A DNA stretch of 64,000 nucleotides, from contig NZ_MDET01000017.1 of assembly GCF_002075885.1 (NCBI RefSeq), forward strand, positions 1 through 64,000, in the 5' to 3' direction. Positions 17,641 through 26,399 of this stretch are shown one piece after another. The notes beneath the pieces were generated by a model. It was not told the DNA's origin. It ran no database searches and saw nothing but the letters and a program-made list of their open reading frames with translations. The first letter of the stretch is position 1. The number at the start of each line of letters is the position of its first letter. The position numbers were made by a program, and so were the translations under genes. The DNA is from Manganibacter manganicus. GTDB lineage: Bacteria > Pseudomonadota > Alphaproteobacteria > Rhizobiales > Rhizobiaceae.

Positions 17641-18474
17641 CTATGCGGATGCGGTCAATCTCGGCCGGTTGCGGATGGCGCCGGATACGGTCTCGCCTGT
17701 CGCATGGCCAAGGCGGCTGGACAGATCGGCGGCGGCATCGAGCAACGTCTTCAGATAGGAGGCATGGTTCTTCAGCCCGTCTTCGCGCGGCGCGACAAGA
17801 CACAGCGTGGCCACGCAGACGGAATCGGCCTGATAGACCGGCACGGCGAAACAATGGGTAAAACTCTCGACCACGCTGTTGAAAGTGAAATAGCCGACCC
17901 TTGCGGCCTCGCGCACTTCCGCGATGAAGGCGGCGGGCTCGAACCATTGCCCGTTCGGCAGATAAAAATCCGCCTTCGGAATGAAGTCGAGGATTTCCCC
18001 GTCGCTCATATGAGCAACCAGGAGCCGGCCCGATGCCGTCCACGGGATGGCGACGGGATCGCCGACATTGGATGAGATGCGGAAGGGGCGCGACCCCTCC
18101 TTCATCTGGGCAACGGTGTATTTGTTGCCCTCCAGCATGCACATCTGTGCCGTCTCGCGAGTCTCCTCGGCGATATGGGTGAGCAGACGATCGCATTCGC
18201 GCATCAGGTCGAATTGCTCGGCATAGGCGGTGCCGAGAAAATAGAGGCTGCGGCCGAGGAAGACCCGGCCGTCCCCGCCATGATACTCCAGCACGCCCTG
18301 CCGCAGCATCTGGTTGACCAGTTCATAAACCGACGAGCGCGGCGCGTCGATGCCGGTGGCGATCTCGTTGGGGCGCAGCGCCTGGCGCTGGACACGCAGG
18401 AAATTCAGGATTGCGAACGCACGGTCGAGGCCGCGCGCCCGCTTTCCCGTCGTTTCGTCCTGCGTCTCATCCAT
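17641..18474 (-). CDS. IclR-family transcription regulator
   Basis: A 277-residue regulator with an N-terminal winged helix (LRPNEIATGIDAPRSSVYEL) and a C-terminal IclR effector domain (AQMCMLEGNKYTVAQ; IPWTASGRLLVAHM; GYFTF). It lies last in a minus-strand set with RidA and an amino-acid ABC transporter and probably controls that operon. A short palindrome between the divergent promoters (21966) is a candidate site. It could instead control the convergent sugar operon. Confidence 0.9.
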   Translation of the reverse strand: MDETQDETTGKRARGLDRAFAILNFLRVQRQALRPNEIATGIDAPRSSVYELVNQMLRQGVLEYHGGDGRVFLGRSLYFLGTAYAEQFDLMRECDRLLTHIAEETRETAQMCMLEGNKYTVAQMKEGSRPFRISSNVGDPVAIPWTASGRLLVAHMSDGEILDFIPKADFYLPNGQWFEPAAFIAEVREAARVGYFTFNSVVESFTHCFAVPVYQADSVCVATLCLVAPREDGLKNHASYLKTLLDAAADLSSRLGHATGETVSGAIRNRPRLTASA

Positions 18475-18506
18475 GCACCGCTCCCACGACCGTCAATTCC
18501 GAGTGA

Positions 18507-18890
18507 TTATCGCGCCTTATAGGCCACGCAGTCGATTTCCACCTTGCAATCGACCATCATGCTGGACTGTACGCAAGCGCGCGCGGGCGGGTTGGCTCCG
18601 AAATACTCGGCAAACACGCCGTTGAACGACCAGAAATCGCGCGGATCATCGAGCCAGACGCCGACACGAACGACATGCTCCAGCCCGTAGCCGGCTTCCT
18701 TCAGAATGGCGATGACATTATCCATCGCCCGGCGCGTTTCGGCAATGATGCCGCCGCCGACGATCTCGCCATTTTCCATTGCGACCTGGCCGGAAACATA
18801 GAGCCAGCCATCGGCCTCGACCGCGCGGGCGAAGGGCAGGGCCTGCTTGCCGGCCCCGGACTGGCCGGTGCCATAGCGTTTGATCGTCAT
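18507..18890 (-). CDS. RidA-family protein (enamine/imine deaminase type)
   Basis: A 127-residue YjgF/YER057c/UK114 fold protein. Family features include the start ADGWLYVSGQVAMENGEIVG, and NPPARACVQ with the substrate-carboxylate Arg near residue 105. RidA proteins hydrolyse reactive enamines and imines made by PLP enzymes and amino-acid oxidases. The neighbouring amino-acid importer and PLP enzyme (22073) support a role in clearing such intermediates. The ATG follows AGAGACAGAT, a plausible ribosome site. Confidence 0.88.
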   Translation of the reverse strand: MTIKRYGTGQSGAGKQALPFARAVEADGWLYVSGQVAMENGEIVGGGIIAETRRAMDNVIAILKEAGYGLEHVVRVGVWLDDPRDFWSFNGVFAEYFGANPPARACVQSSMMVDCKVEIDCVAYKAR

Positions 18891-18907
18891 ATCTGTCTCT
18901 CCGACTG

Positions 18908-19675
18908 CTAGTTGAATGTCGAGTTCATGAGGAATTCGGCCAGCCGCTCGGTTTGCGGCTTGACGAACATTTCGCGCGGGTTGCCTTCCTCGCCGATGCG
19001 GCCCTGATTCATGAAGATGACGCGCGTGGAAACCTCGTAGGCGAAGCGCATTTCATGGGTAACGAGCAGCATGCTCATGCCGTCGGCGGCGAGGTCCTTG
19101 ATGACCTGCAACACCTCGTTGACAAGTTCGGGATCGAGCGCTGACGTCACCTCGTCGAACAACATCAGCTTGGGGTTCATGGCGATGGCGCGGGCAATCG
19201 CCACGCGCTGCTGCTGGCCGCCGGAAAGCTGGCCGGGATAGCGGTCGCGGCGCTCGGCGAGGCCGACGCGGTCGAGCCATTTTTCGGCAAGGCCGCGCGC
19301 CTCGTCGCGGCCCATGCCCTTGACCTTGACCAGTCCGAGCATGACGTTGTGCGCCGCCGTCATGTGCGGAAACAGGTTGAACTGCTGGAAGGCCATGCCG
19401 GTCATTGCGCGCTGGCGGGCGATTTCCTTTTCCTTCTTGCGGCGGCGGCGACCGCCTGCCGTGTCGTAGCCGATCTCCTCGCCGTCGATGCGGATCGTGC
19501 CGCCTTCGAAATCCTCCAGCATGTTGATGCAGCGCAGCATGGTGGTCTTGCCGGAGCCGGACGAGCCGATAATGGAAATGACGTCGCCCTGCGCCATGGC
19601 GCAATCGACGCCTTTGAGCACTTCGACATCGCCGTAGCGCTTGTGCAGGTCGCGGATTTCAAGAAGGTTGGTCAT
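18908..19675 (-). CDS. Polar amino-acid ABC transporter ATP-binding protein
   Basis: ATPase of a PAAT importer, 255 residues, with Walker [11 protein letters not shown]-loop [10 protein letters not shown], signature LSGGQQQRV, Walker [15 protein letters not shown] and H-loop VTHEMRFA. A basic insertion of RRRRKKEKE near residue 80 sits where HisP/GlnQ relatives have a shorter loop. Start ATG 19675 gives the usual [20 protein letters not shown]; an upstream in-frame start at 19690 is less likely. It follows the permease at 19687 by 11 bp. Confidence 0.92.
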   Translation of the reverse strand: MTNLLEIRDLHKRYGDVEVLKGVDCAMAQGDVISIIGSSGSGKTTMLRCINMLEDFEGGTIRIDGEEIGYDTAGGRRRRKKEKEIARQRAMTGMAFQQFNLFPHMTAAHNVMLGLVKVKGMGRDEARGLAEKWLDRVGLAERRDRYPGQLSGGQQQRVAIARAIAMNPKLMLFDEVTSALDPELVNEVLQVIKDLAADGMSMLLVTHEMRFAYEVSTRVIFMNQGRIGEEGNPREMFVKPQTERLAEFLMNSTFN

Positions 19676-19686
19676 GGTGATCGGCC

Positions 19687-20349
19687 TCACGAGGGGACGG
19701 AGGTTTTGCGCTCGATATAGCGACCGAAGCGCTCGATGCCGTAATTGATGACGAAGTAGAGCAGGCCCGCGAACAGATAGAATTCGAGGCTCATGAAGGT
19801 GCGCGAGATCAGTTCCTGCGTGCGCAGCAAAAGCTCGCCGACGCCGATGATCGACAGCAGCGTCGAGGCTTTCACCATCTCGGCTGCGGTGTTGACCCAG
19901 GCCGGCAGCATCTGGCGCAGCGCCTGCGGTCCCAGCACATAGGCGAAGGTCTGCGGGAAGGTGAGGCCGATGGCCTTGGCCGCCTCGGTCTGGCCCCTGG
20001 GGATGGACTGCAAGGCGCCGCGCACGATCTCACCGACATGCGAGGAGCAGAACACGGCAAGCGCGAACACGCCGGCCTCAAACGGGCCGAGATCGACGCC
20101 GACCGTGCCGAGCACGTAATAGCTCGCCAGCACCAGAACCAGCACCGGCGTGCCACGGATGAAATCGGTATAGCCACGCACCAGCCAGCGCAGCGGCCCC
20201 TTGCCATAGGTCAGCACCAGCCCGACGCCGACACCGACCAGCGTGCCGACCACGATGGCCAGCGCGGAAATGGAGATGGTGACGCCCACCCCTTTCAGGA
20301 TCGGCATGCGGGCGAGCCACAGGACATGGAGGAAAGCTGCGATATCCAT
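19687..20349 (-). CDS. Polar amino-acid ABC transporter permease A
   Basis: A 220-residue permease of the HisMQ type. Membrane segments begin [20 protein letters not shown]. The conserved region includes [15 protein letters not shown] and a cytoplasmic EAA loop, [17 protein letters not shown] 20349 is preceded by GAGGTGATCGCC. It pairs with the second permease, 5 bp upstream of it. Confidence 0.92.
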   Translation of the reverse strand: MDIAAFLHVLWLARMPILKGVGVTISISALAIVVGTLVGVGVGLVLTYGKGPLRWLVRGYTDFIRGTPVLVLVLASYYVLGTVGVDLGPFEAGVFALAVFCSSHVGEIVRGALQSIPRGQTEAAKAIGLTFPQTFAYVLGPQALRQMLPAWVNTAAEMVKASTLLSIIGVGELLLRTQELISRTFMSLEFYLFAGLLYFVINYGIERFGRYIERKTSVPS

Positions 20350-20354
20350 GGCGA

Positions 20355-21017
20355 TCACCTCGGGATGGACATGCGCTTTTCGAGCCGGCGCAGCAGGGCG
20401 GCCAGCACGGTGCAGGTGGCGACATAGAGCAGGCTGGTGATGATCCACGTCTCGATGACGCGGAAGCTCTCGACATTGATCTTGCGTGCCTCGAAGGTGA
20501 GTTCGGGCACGGCGATGGCCGCCGCCAGCGAGGTATCCTTGAACAGCGAGATCAGGGTGCTGGAGAGCGACGGCAGCACATTGCGCAGCATCAGCGGAAT
20601 GACGATGGTGTTGCGGATCTGCGATTGCCTGAGCCCGATGGCAAGCCCGGCCTCCTTCAGCCCCCTGGGCACGGCAAGCAGGCCGCCGCGAAAGATTTCC
20701 GCCAGATAGGCGCCGCTATAGACGGCAAGCGTCGCCACGAAACTTTCGATCTTGCCGAGCCGCACGCCCATTTGCGGCAGCGCGAAATAGGCGAACAGGA
20801 TCAGCACCAGGATCGGCGTATTGCGGATGATGGTGACGTAAAGTTGCGCCGGACGGCGCAGCAGCGCGTTTTTCGACAACAGGCCGAAGGCTGTGACAAG
20901 GCCGATCACGCAGCCGATGGCGATCCCCATGACGGCAAGGCCGAGGCTGAGTGCAAGCCCTTGCAGCAGAAGATCGAAGCTGCGCCAGACCGCCGAGAAA
21001 TTGAGCGTGTAACCCAT
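20355..21017 (-). CDS. Polar amino-acid ABC transporter permease B
   Basis: A 220-residue HisMQ-type permease with segments from SFDLLLQGLALSLGLAVMGI, the motif IIRNTPILVLILFAYFALP and loop KEAGLAIGLRQSQIRN. Start ATG 21017 gives MGYTLNFSAVWRSFD. Both permeases form one pore. Ligand specificity is not readable from sequence. Confidence 0.92.
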   Translation of the reverse strand: MGYTLNFSAVWRSFDLLLQGLALSLGLAVMGIAIGCVIGLVTAFGLLSKNALLRRPAQLYVTIIRNTPILVLILFAYFALPQMGVRLGKIESFVATLAVYSGAYLAEIFRGGLLAVPRGLKEAGLAIGLRQSQIRNTIVIPLMLRNVLPSLSSTLISLFKDTSLAAAIAVPELTFEARKINVESFRVIETWIITSLLYVATCTVLAALLRRLEKRMSIPR

Positions 21018-21077
21018 GAAATTGCCGTCCCGTTGCAACAATGGCGCGGCCGGTGACGACCGCGCCATGCGGCAGGC

Positions 21078-21917
21078 TTATTTGTATTCGACGGGGAAGC
21101 CGATCTGCGGCGGCTCGAGATCCTTGCCGAACCAGGTCTTGAACGACTTGGCGTAGCTGTCGAACTCGACGCCGGTCATCGCCTCGTGCAGCGCCGTATC
21201 GACGAAGTTCAGCCAGTCCTGATCGCCGCGCTTGACACCGCAGGCATAGCTCTGCGGATTCCAGCCATAGCCGGCGTCCTTGTAGCGGTCGGGGTTCTGC
21301 TGCATGTACCAGGAGAGCGACGACTGGTCGGTGGCGACGGCGTCGGCACGGCCCGATTCCAGCGCCTGATAGATCAGATCGACGGAATCGTACTGGTCCA
21401 CCTTCGCTTCCGGCAGGGCCGCATGCACCATGGATTCGGCATAGACGTTCTGCAGCACAGAGATCGTCACCCCCGAACCGGCCGCCTTCAGCGCGGCATA
21501 ATCGGCATATTTACCGTCGGCCTTCAGCATCAGGCCGACGCCTTCGCGGTAATAGGGAATGGTGAAGGCGACCTGCTGGGCGCGCTCGCCGGTGACCGTC
21601 ATGAACTGGCAGGTCAGGTCGACCTTGTTGGTGGTGATGTTGGGGATGCGGGCATCCGACGACTGGATGACGAATTCGATCTTGCCCGGGTCGTTGAACA
21701 GTGCCTTGGCGACGATGCGCCCCATGTCGATGTCGAAGCCCTGCAATTTGTCGTCGATGCTCTTGAAGTGCCACGGCGCATTGGTGCTGCCGGTGCCCAT
21801 GATCAGGTGGCCACGCGCCAGAACCTCGTCGAGCTTGCTTTTGTTTTCCTGCGCGCTGGCAGGCATTGCGCTGATCAGCGCCAATGCGGCGGTTGCCGCC
21901 AAGAGAGACAATTTCAT
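21078..21917 (-). CDS. Periplasmic amino-acid-binding protein (SBP family 3)
   Basis: Binding protein of the importer, 279 residues, with a Sec signal (MKLSLLAATAALALISAMPA, cleaved near ASAQ). The SBP_bac_3 fold is shown by GFDIDMGRIVAKAL, NITTNKVDLTCQFMTVT, and YACGVKRGDQDWLNFV. GGGAGGAACGG before ATG 21917 fixes the start. First gene of the operon that runs to the IclR gene at 17641. The divergent D-threonine-aldolase-like gene suggests a hydroxylated or D-amino acid as ligand, which is inference. Confidence 0.92.
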   Translation of the reverse strand: MKLSLLAATAALALISAMPASAQENKSKLDEVLARGHLIMGTGSTNAPWHFKSIDDKLQGFDIDMGRIVAKALFNDPGKIEFVIQSSDARIPNITTNKVDLTCQFMTVTGERAQQVAFTIPYYREGVGLMLKADGKYADYAALKAAGSGVTISVLQNVYAESMVHAALPEAKVDQYDSVDLIYQALESGRADAVATDQSSLSWYMQQNPDRYKDAGYGWNPQSYACGVKRGDQDWLNFVDTALHEAMTGVEFDSYAKSFKTWFGKDLEPPQIGFPVEYK

Positions 21918-21965
21918 GCCCCGTTCCTCCCAAAGAGTTTCACAAACCACTAATCCACTATAATG

Positions 21966-21975
21966 GACATATGTC
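21966..21975. promoter_or_regulatory. Possible IclR operator between divergent promoters
   Basis: GACATATGTC is a perfect 10-bp palindrome in the 155-bp gap between the binding-protein gene and the PLP-enzyme gene. It is AT-rich and embedded in the likely promoter region. The IclR protein of the operon is the natural candidate, but no consensus proves it. Confidence 0.35.
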
Positions 21976-22072
21976 TCAAATAACGGATTGACGGAATTAT
22001 CGCCACGCGGCATTGTTTGTCAAGCGGCGCGGAGGAGGGACCTCCGGCGCATTGTTCCGGAGGCAAGCAGTG

Positions 22073-23131
22073 ATGTTTGACGAGATCCAGACGCCGGCGG
22101 TGCTGGTGGATATCGATGTGGCAAAGCGCAATATCGAGCGTTTCCAGGCCTATGCGAACAGCCACGGCCTGAAAGTGCGCCCGCACATCAAGACCCATAA
22201 GCTGCCGGCCATCGCCGAAATGCAGATCGAGGCTGGAGCCATCGGCATCACCTGCCAGAAGGTGTCGGAAGCCGAAGCCATGATCGCCGGCAGCGACCGC
22301 CTGACCGACGTGCTGATCACCTACAACATTCTGGGCGAGGCCAAGCTCAAGGCGCTGCTTGCGCTGTCAGCCAAGGTGCGGCTGTCGGTCGTGGCCGACA
22401 ATGCGCCGGTGATCGACGGCCTGTCCGCCGCCTTTTCGGCCGCGGGCACGACACTCCATGTGCTGGTCGAATGCAACACCGGCGCCGACCGTTGCGGTGT
22501 CGGCACGCCGCAGGAAGCGGCCACGCTGGCGGCGCGCATCGCCGCCGCGCCCGGCCTCGCCTTCGGTGGCCTGATGACCTATCCGCCGGTCGGTGGCGCG
22601 GCGAAGGTGCAGGCCTTCATGAGCGAAGCCAAGGCGCTGATCGAGGCTAAGGGCATTGCCGTGCCCACCATCACCTCCGGCGGCTCGCCCGACATGATGT
22701 CGGCGCATGAGGCGGCGATCGTCACCGAACACCGCCCCGGCACCTATGTCTATAACGACCGCTCGCTGGTGGCGCGCGGCGTCGCCTCCTGGGACGATTG
22801 CGCCCTGACGGTGCTGGCCACCGTGGTTTCGGTTCCCGCGCCCGACCGCGCCATCATCGACGCCGGTTCCAAGACGCTGACCTCCGACCTGCTTGGCCTC
22901 ACCGGCCATGGCCATGTGCTTGGCCGCCCGGACATTGCGATCGACCAATTGTCGGAAGAGCATGGCCGGCTGCGCAGCGAGGGCGATATCGGCCTGCAAG
23001 TCGGCCAGCGCCTGCGCATCGTGCCCAACCACGCCTGCGTGGTGACCAATATGGTCGATGCGGTTCATATCGTCGGCAAGGACCGCGCGCCGGAGGTGTG
23101 GCCGGTCCCGGCGCGCGGCAAGATCATTTGA
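22073..23131 (+). CDS. D-threonine aldolase/D-serine dehydratase-like PLP enzyme
   Basis: A 352-residue fold-type III PLP enzyme. The alanine racemase-like N-terminal barrel carries the PLP lysine in RPHIKTHKLPAI. The C-terminal D-Ser dehydratase-like domain has PNHACVVTN, whose His and Cys bind a metal in D-threonine aldolase and DSD1. It would cleave D-3-hydroxy amino acids to glycine and an aldehyde or dehydrate D-serine. CCGGAGG lies before ATG 22073. Divergent from an amino-acid importer with RidA, a partner that removes enamines released by PLP dehydratases. Confidence 0.88.
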   Translation: MFDEIQTPAVLVDIDVAKRNIERFQAYANSHGLKVRPHIKTHKLPAIAEMQIEAGAIGITCQKVSEAEAMIAGSDRLTDVLITYNILGEAKLKALLALSAKVRLSVVADNAPVIDGLSAAFSAAGTTLHVLVECNTGADRCGVGTPQEAATLAARIAAAPGLAFGGLMTYPPVGGAAKVQAFMSEAKALIEAKGIAVPTITSGGSPDMMSAHEAAIVTEHRPGTYVYNDRSLVARGVASWDDCALTVLATVVSVPAPDRAIIDAGSKTLTSDLLGLTGHGHVLGRPDIAIDQLSEEHGRLRSEGDIGLQVGQRLRIVPNHACVVTNMVDAVHIVGKDRAPEVWPVPARGKII

Positions 23132-23149
23132 GATTGCCGCATTTGTGCG

Positions 23150-23262
23150 TGCTTCGAGGCTCGCCCCTTCGACAAGCTCAGGACCTCGCACCTCAGCATG
23201 AGGAAGATTGGCGCCAGCGGTCCTCATCCTGAGGCGGCGGCGCAAGCCGCTGTCTCGAAGCA
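23150..23262. repeat. Nested palindromic repeat of rhizobial type
   Basis: Outer arms TGCTTCGAG (23150-23158) and CTCGAAGCA (23254-23262) enclose inner arms CCTCAGCATGAGGA (23191-23204) and TCCTCATCCTGAGG (23221-23234) with one mismatch. Elements with these arms are common between genes in Rhizobiales. It sits between the convergent PLP-enzyme and permease genes and could end transcription from both sides. Confidence 0.7.
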
Positions 23263-23295
23263 TGCGCTACAGCGCCAACGTCGAAATCTTCGGTA

Positions 23296-24315
23296 CTACT
23301 CTTCGCTGCGCGTGCCGCTCAACCGGTTGAACAGCACGGCGATGATGATGAAAGCGCCGACGAAGGTGCCCTGCCAGAAGGAATCGACGCCAAGCAGGAT
23401 GAGACTGTTGCGGATCACCTCGATGAGCGCCGCGCCGATTACCGCGCCGAAGGCGGAGCCGACGCCGCCCATCAGATTGGCGCCGCCGATGACGGTGGCG
23501 GCGATGACGCGCAGTTCATCGCCGGTGCCGAGCCCGGTGGTGACGGCGCCGAGCCAGCCGACCTCCAGCACCGCGGCAATGCCGCACATCAGCCCCGCCA
23601 CCGCATAGACCGAGCATTTGATGCGCCGGACAGGAACGCCGGTAAGAATGGCGGCACGCTCATTGCCGCCGATGGCGAACACATAGCGGCCCCAGCGCGT
23701 CCAGCGGAAGACGAAGCCGAAGATCAACGCCAGCACGATCAGCACCCACACCGGATTGGCGATGCCGAAGATCGAGCCGCCGCCGATTGCCAGCAAGGTG
23801 GCGCCATCCGGGCCGAATTCGAAAATGGTGCGGTTTTGCGAAATCACCATCGCCAGGCTGCGGCCGATGCTCAACATGCCGAGCGTGACCACGAAAGGCT
23901 GCATGCCGAGATAGGCGATGAAATAGCCGTTGACGAGGCCGACGAGCACGGATGTCAGCAAGGCCATGCCGACGCCAGCCCAGATCGAAAAGCCGGCATG
24001 CATGACCACGGACAAAACGATGCCGCTGACACCGATGATCGAGCCGACCGACAAATCGATCCCGCCGGTGATGATGACCGCCATCATGCCAAGCGCCACG
24101 ATGGCGACGAAGGCGAAATTGCGCGTCACGTTGAACAGGTTTTGCGATGTCGCGAATGAGTTGGTCGTAAACGACAGCACCACGCAGGCCACCAGCGTTG
24201 CCACCACGACCCAGAACACCTGGCTTGAAACGAGCGCCGACCAGCGCGTATGCGTCTGTTCGGCAATGTCGTCCGATTTAAGCGCCTGCATCGTTTGGCT
24301 GTTCCCCACGGTCAC
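23296..24315 (-). CDS. Ribose-type ABC transporter permease (RbsC/CUT2)
   Basis: A 339-residue permease of the BPD_transp_2 type with about ten membrane segments, VWVVVATLV-like at the start. The family signature includes GGIDLSVGSIIGVSG, the central GYFIAYLGMQPFVVTLG and RVIAATVIGGANLMGGVGS near the end. It overlaps the ATPase gene by 4 bp. Works with the binding protein encoded divergently at 25335. Substrate probably a sugar or polyol. Confidence 0.92.
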   Translation of the reverse strand: MTVGNSQTMQALKSDDIAEQTHTRWSALVSSQVFWVVVATLVACVVLSFTTNSFATSQNLFNVTRNFAFVAIVALGMMAVIITGGIDLSVGSIIGVSGIVLSVVMHAGFSIWAGVGMALLTSVLVGLVNGYFIAYLGMQPFVVTLGMLSIGRSLAMVISQNRTIFEFGPDGATLLAIGGGSIFGIANPVWVLIVLALIFGFVFRWTRWGRYVFAIGGNERAAILTGVPVRRIKCSVYAVAGLMCGIAAVLEVGWLGAVTTGLGTGDELRVIAATVIGGANLMGGVGSAFGAVIGAALIEVIRNSLILLGVDSFWQGTFVGAFIIIAVLFNRLSGTRSEE

Positions 24316-25052
24316 GCTGCCTCCAATGCGCCGGTGATAAGCGCCGTCACTTCCTCAGGCGATGAGTCGGCGATCTTCTTGTCGGCGACCTTGCGGCCAC
24401 GCCGCATCACCGCCACGCGGTCGGCAACCTCGAACACGTCGGGCATGCGGTGGCTGATGAGGATCACGGCGATGCCCTGCTCGCGCAGCCGCTCGATCAG
24501 CTGCAGGACCTCCGCCACCTGGCGCACGCTGATCGCCGCCGTCGGCTCGTCCATCAAAACGATGTGGGAGTTGGAAAGGCGGGTGCGGGCGATGGCGACG
24601 GCCTGCCGCTGGCCGCCCGACATCTGGCGCACCAGATCGCGCGGGCGCGTTTCCGATTTCAATTCGGCGAACAGGGCGCGCGAGCGCTCATACATGGCGT
24701 TGTAATCGAGAATGCGGAACGGCCACACGCCCTTGCGCAATTCGCGGCCGAGATAGACATTGGCCGCCGCGGTCAGATTATCGCATAGCGCGAGATCCTG
24801 ATAGACGACCTCGATGCCGCTCTCTCTCGCGTCGATCGGGCGATGGAAATGCACCGCCTTGCCATTGACATGCATTTCACCGTGAGAGGGTGGAAAATTG
24901 CCGGCGATGATCTTGACCAGCGTGGATTTGCCGGCCCCGTTATCGCCCATCAGGCCGAGCACCTCGCCGGGTTCGAGTGTCAGCGAAACGCCGTCCAGCG
25001 CCCTGATCGCGCCGAAATGCTTCGCGACGTCTTTCAGTTCCAGTACCGCCAA
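24312..25052 (-). CDS. Ribose-type ABC transporter ATP-binding protein
   Basis: A single-domain ATPase of the CUT2 group with Walker A GDNGAGKST, signature MSGGQRQAV, Walker B VLMDEPTAAISVRQ and H-loop ISHRMPDV. It has one ATPase domain of about 246 residues, unlike the double-domain RbsA; FrcA of rhizobia has this size. The start is taken as TTG 25052 because CGGGAGGAG precedes it; an in-frame ATG at 25088 would add 12 residues. Four bases overlap the permease gene. Confidence 0.88.
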   Translation of the reverse strand: MAVLELKDVAKHFGAIRALDGVSLTLEPGEVLGLMGDNGAGKSTLVKIIAGNFPPSHGEMHVNGKAVHFHRPIDARESGIEVVYQDLALCDNLTAAANVYLGRELRKGVWPFRILDYNAMYERSRALFAELKSETRPRDLVRQMSGGQRQAVAIARTRLSNSHIVLMDEPTAAISVRQVAEVLQLIERLREQGIAVILISHRMPDVFEVADRVAVMRRGRKVADKKIADSSPEEVTALITGALEAA

Positions 25053-25334
25053 GGCCGATCTCCTCCCGAGCCGTGCTCTTGTTGTCATAAGCCCGGCCGC
25101 GGCAGCCTGAGCCATAAAAAGCTGCCATGTTCGCCGGGCCCGGTCAATCTGCCCCCACTTGTTTTTCCCTGTAGATTCCGGTCTGGCTGCGGTCAATCAT
25201 CAGACAATTATACTTGAGGCGTAGACCTCGACGATTGACAGAGGGGCGTGCGACCCCGTTAAATCGGGCACGCGGCGACTGCCGGCTTCACTGAGGCCGG
25301 AAGCCTGCGCGCGATCATCCTTGGGAGGAAACAG

Positions 25335-26327
25335 ATGAGAAAAATCTTATTGGGCGCCGCCGCTCTCGGCTTTCTCGCGCTCACTTGCGGCACCAGTTCG
25401 GCCGCCGACACCAAGACCCTGGCGCTCGTCGTCAAGGGCCTCGACAACCCCTATTTCGACCTGATGCACCAAGGCTGCGAGCGCGCCAACAAGGAGCTCA
25501 AGCCCAAGGGCTATGAATGCTATTATACCGGCCCGGCAACGGCTGCCGACGAGGGCGCGGAGGTGCAGATCATCGACGACCTTTTGACCAAGGGCGTCGC
25601 CGCGATCGCGGTTTCGCCATCCAACGCGCCGGCGATCGCGCAGGTTATCCGCCGCCGCAAGCCGACCATCCCGATCATCACCGCCGATGCCGATTTCCTG
25701 CCGCGGGACCAGGAATTGCGCAAGGCGTTCGTCGGCACCGACAATCACGAACTGGGTGTCAAGCTGGCGCAGGAATTGAAGAAGCGCATGCCCGATGGCG
25801 GCAATATCTGCCTGCTGCTCGGCAATCCAGCCGCCGCCAACATCAACGACCGCGCCGCCGGCACCCGCGACGAGCTTTCCGGCAAGGCGGGAACCGAGAA
25901 ACTGAACGGCGAAAACGGCTGGACGGAAATCAGCGCCTGTCCGCTTTATTCCAATGACGATGCGGCGAAGTCCAACCAGATGATGGCCGACACGCTGACG
26001 GCCAACCCAGACCTCGACGCCTTCGTGCTGGAAGGCGGCTGGCCGCTGTTTGCGCCGCAGGCCTATGCGCAGGTGACCGACCCGATCATGGACAAGATCA
26101 AGAGCGGCGAGTTCGTGATCATTTCGGCCGACACGCTGGCGCCCGAAATGCAGGCGCTCAAGGACCATCGCGTCAATGCGCTGATCGGCCAGCGCCCGGA
26201 GGAAATGGGCTATCAGGCGGCCATGACGATGATGAAGCTGGTCGAAGGCGAGAAGGTCGATACGACGATCCTCACCGGTCTGGATAGCTGCGACTGGGAC
26301 AACGCCGACACCTGCCTCGGCAAGTAA
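25335..26327 (+). CDS. Periplasmic sugar-binding protein of ribose type
   Basis: A 330-residue periplasmic binding protein-4 family member. Sec signal MRKILLGAAALGFLALTCGT is cleaved near SSAA. The fold shows VVKGLDNPYFDLMHQGCERA, the sugar-pocket loop IITADADF and VNALIGQRPEEMGYQA near the end. Cysteines at several positions could form disulfides. GGGAGGAA precedes the ATG. Divergent from the ATPase/permease pair, so the importer is split over two transcripts. A strong hairpin terminator follows. Confidence 0.9.
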   Translation: MRKILLGAAALGFLALTCGTSSAADTKTLALVVKGLDNPYFDLMHQGCERANKELKPKGYECYYTGPATAADEGAEVQIIDDLLTKGVAAIAVSPSNAPAIAQVIRRRKPTIPIITADADFLPRDQELRKAFVGTDNHELGVKLAQELKKRMPDGGNICLLLGNPAAANINDRAAGTRDELSGKAGTEKLNGENGWTEISACPLYSNDDAAKSNQMMADTLTANPDLDAFVLEGGWPLFAPQAYAQVTDPIMDKIKSGEFVIISADTLAPEMQALKDHRVNALIGQRPEEMGYQAAMTMMKLVEGEKVDTTILTGLDSCDWDNADTCLGK

Positions 26328-26343
26328 CGGCGCTGTATTTCAC

Positions 26344-26379
26344 GCCGCCCCGCGCCACCTCGTATTGGCGCGGGGCGGC
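26344..26379. terminator. Strong bidirectional stem-loop terminator
   Basis: GCCGCCCCGCGCC (26344-26356) and GGCGCGGGGCGGC (26367-26379) form a perfect 13-bp stem. A short T-containing tail follows on the plus strand. It lies between the convergent binding-protein and oxoprolinase genes and can serve both. Confidence 0.75.
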
Positions 26380-26399
26380 TCGTTTATCGAGCGGTTGCA

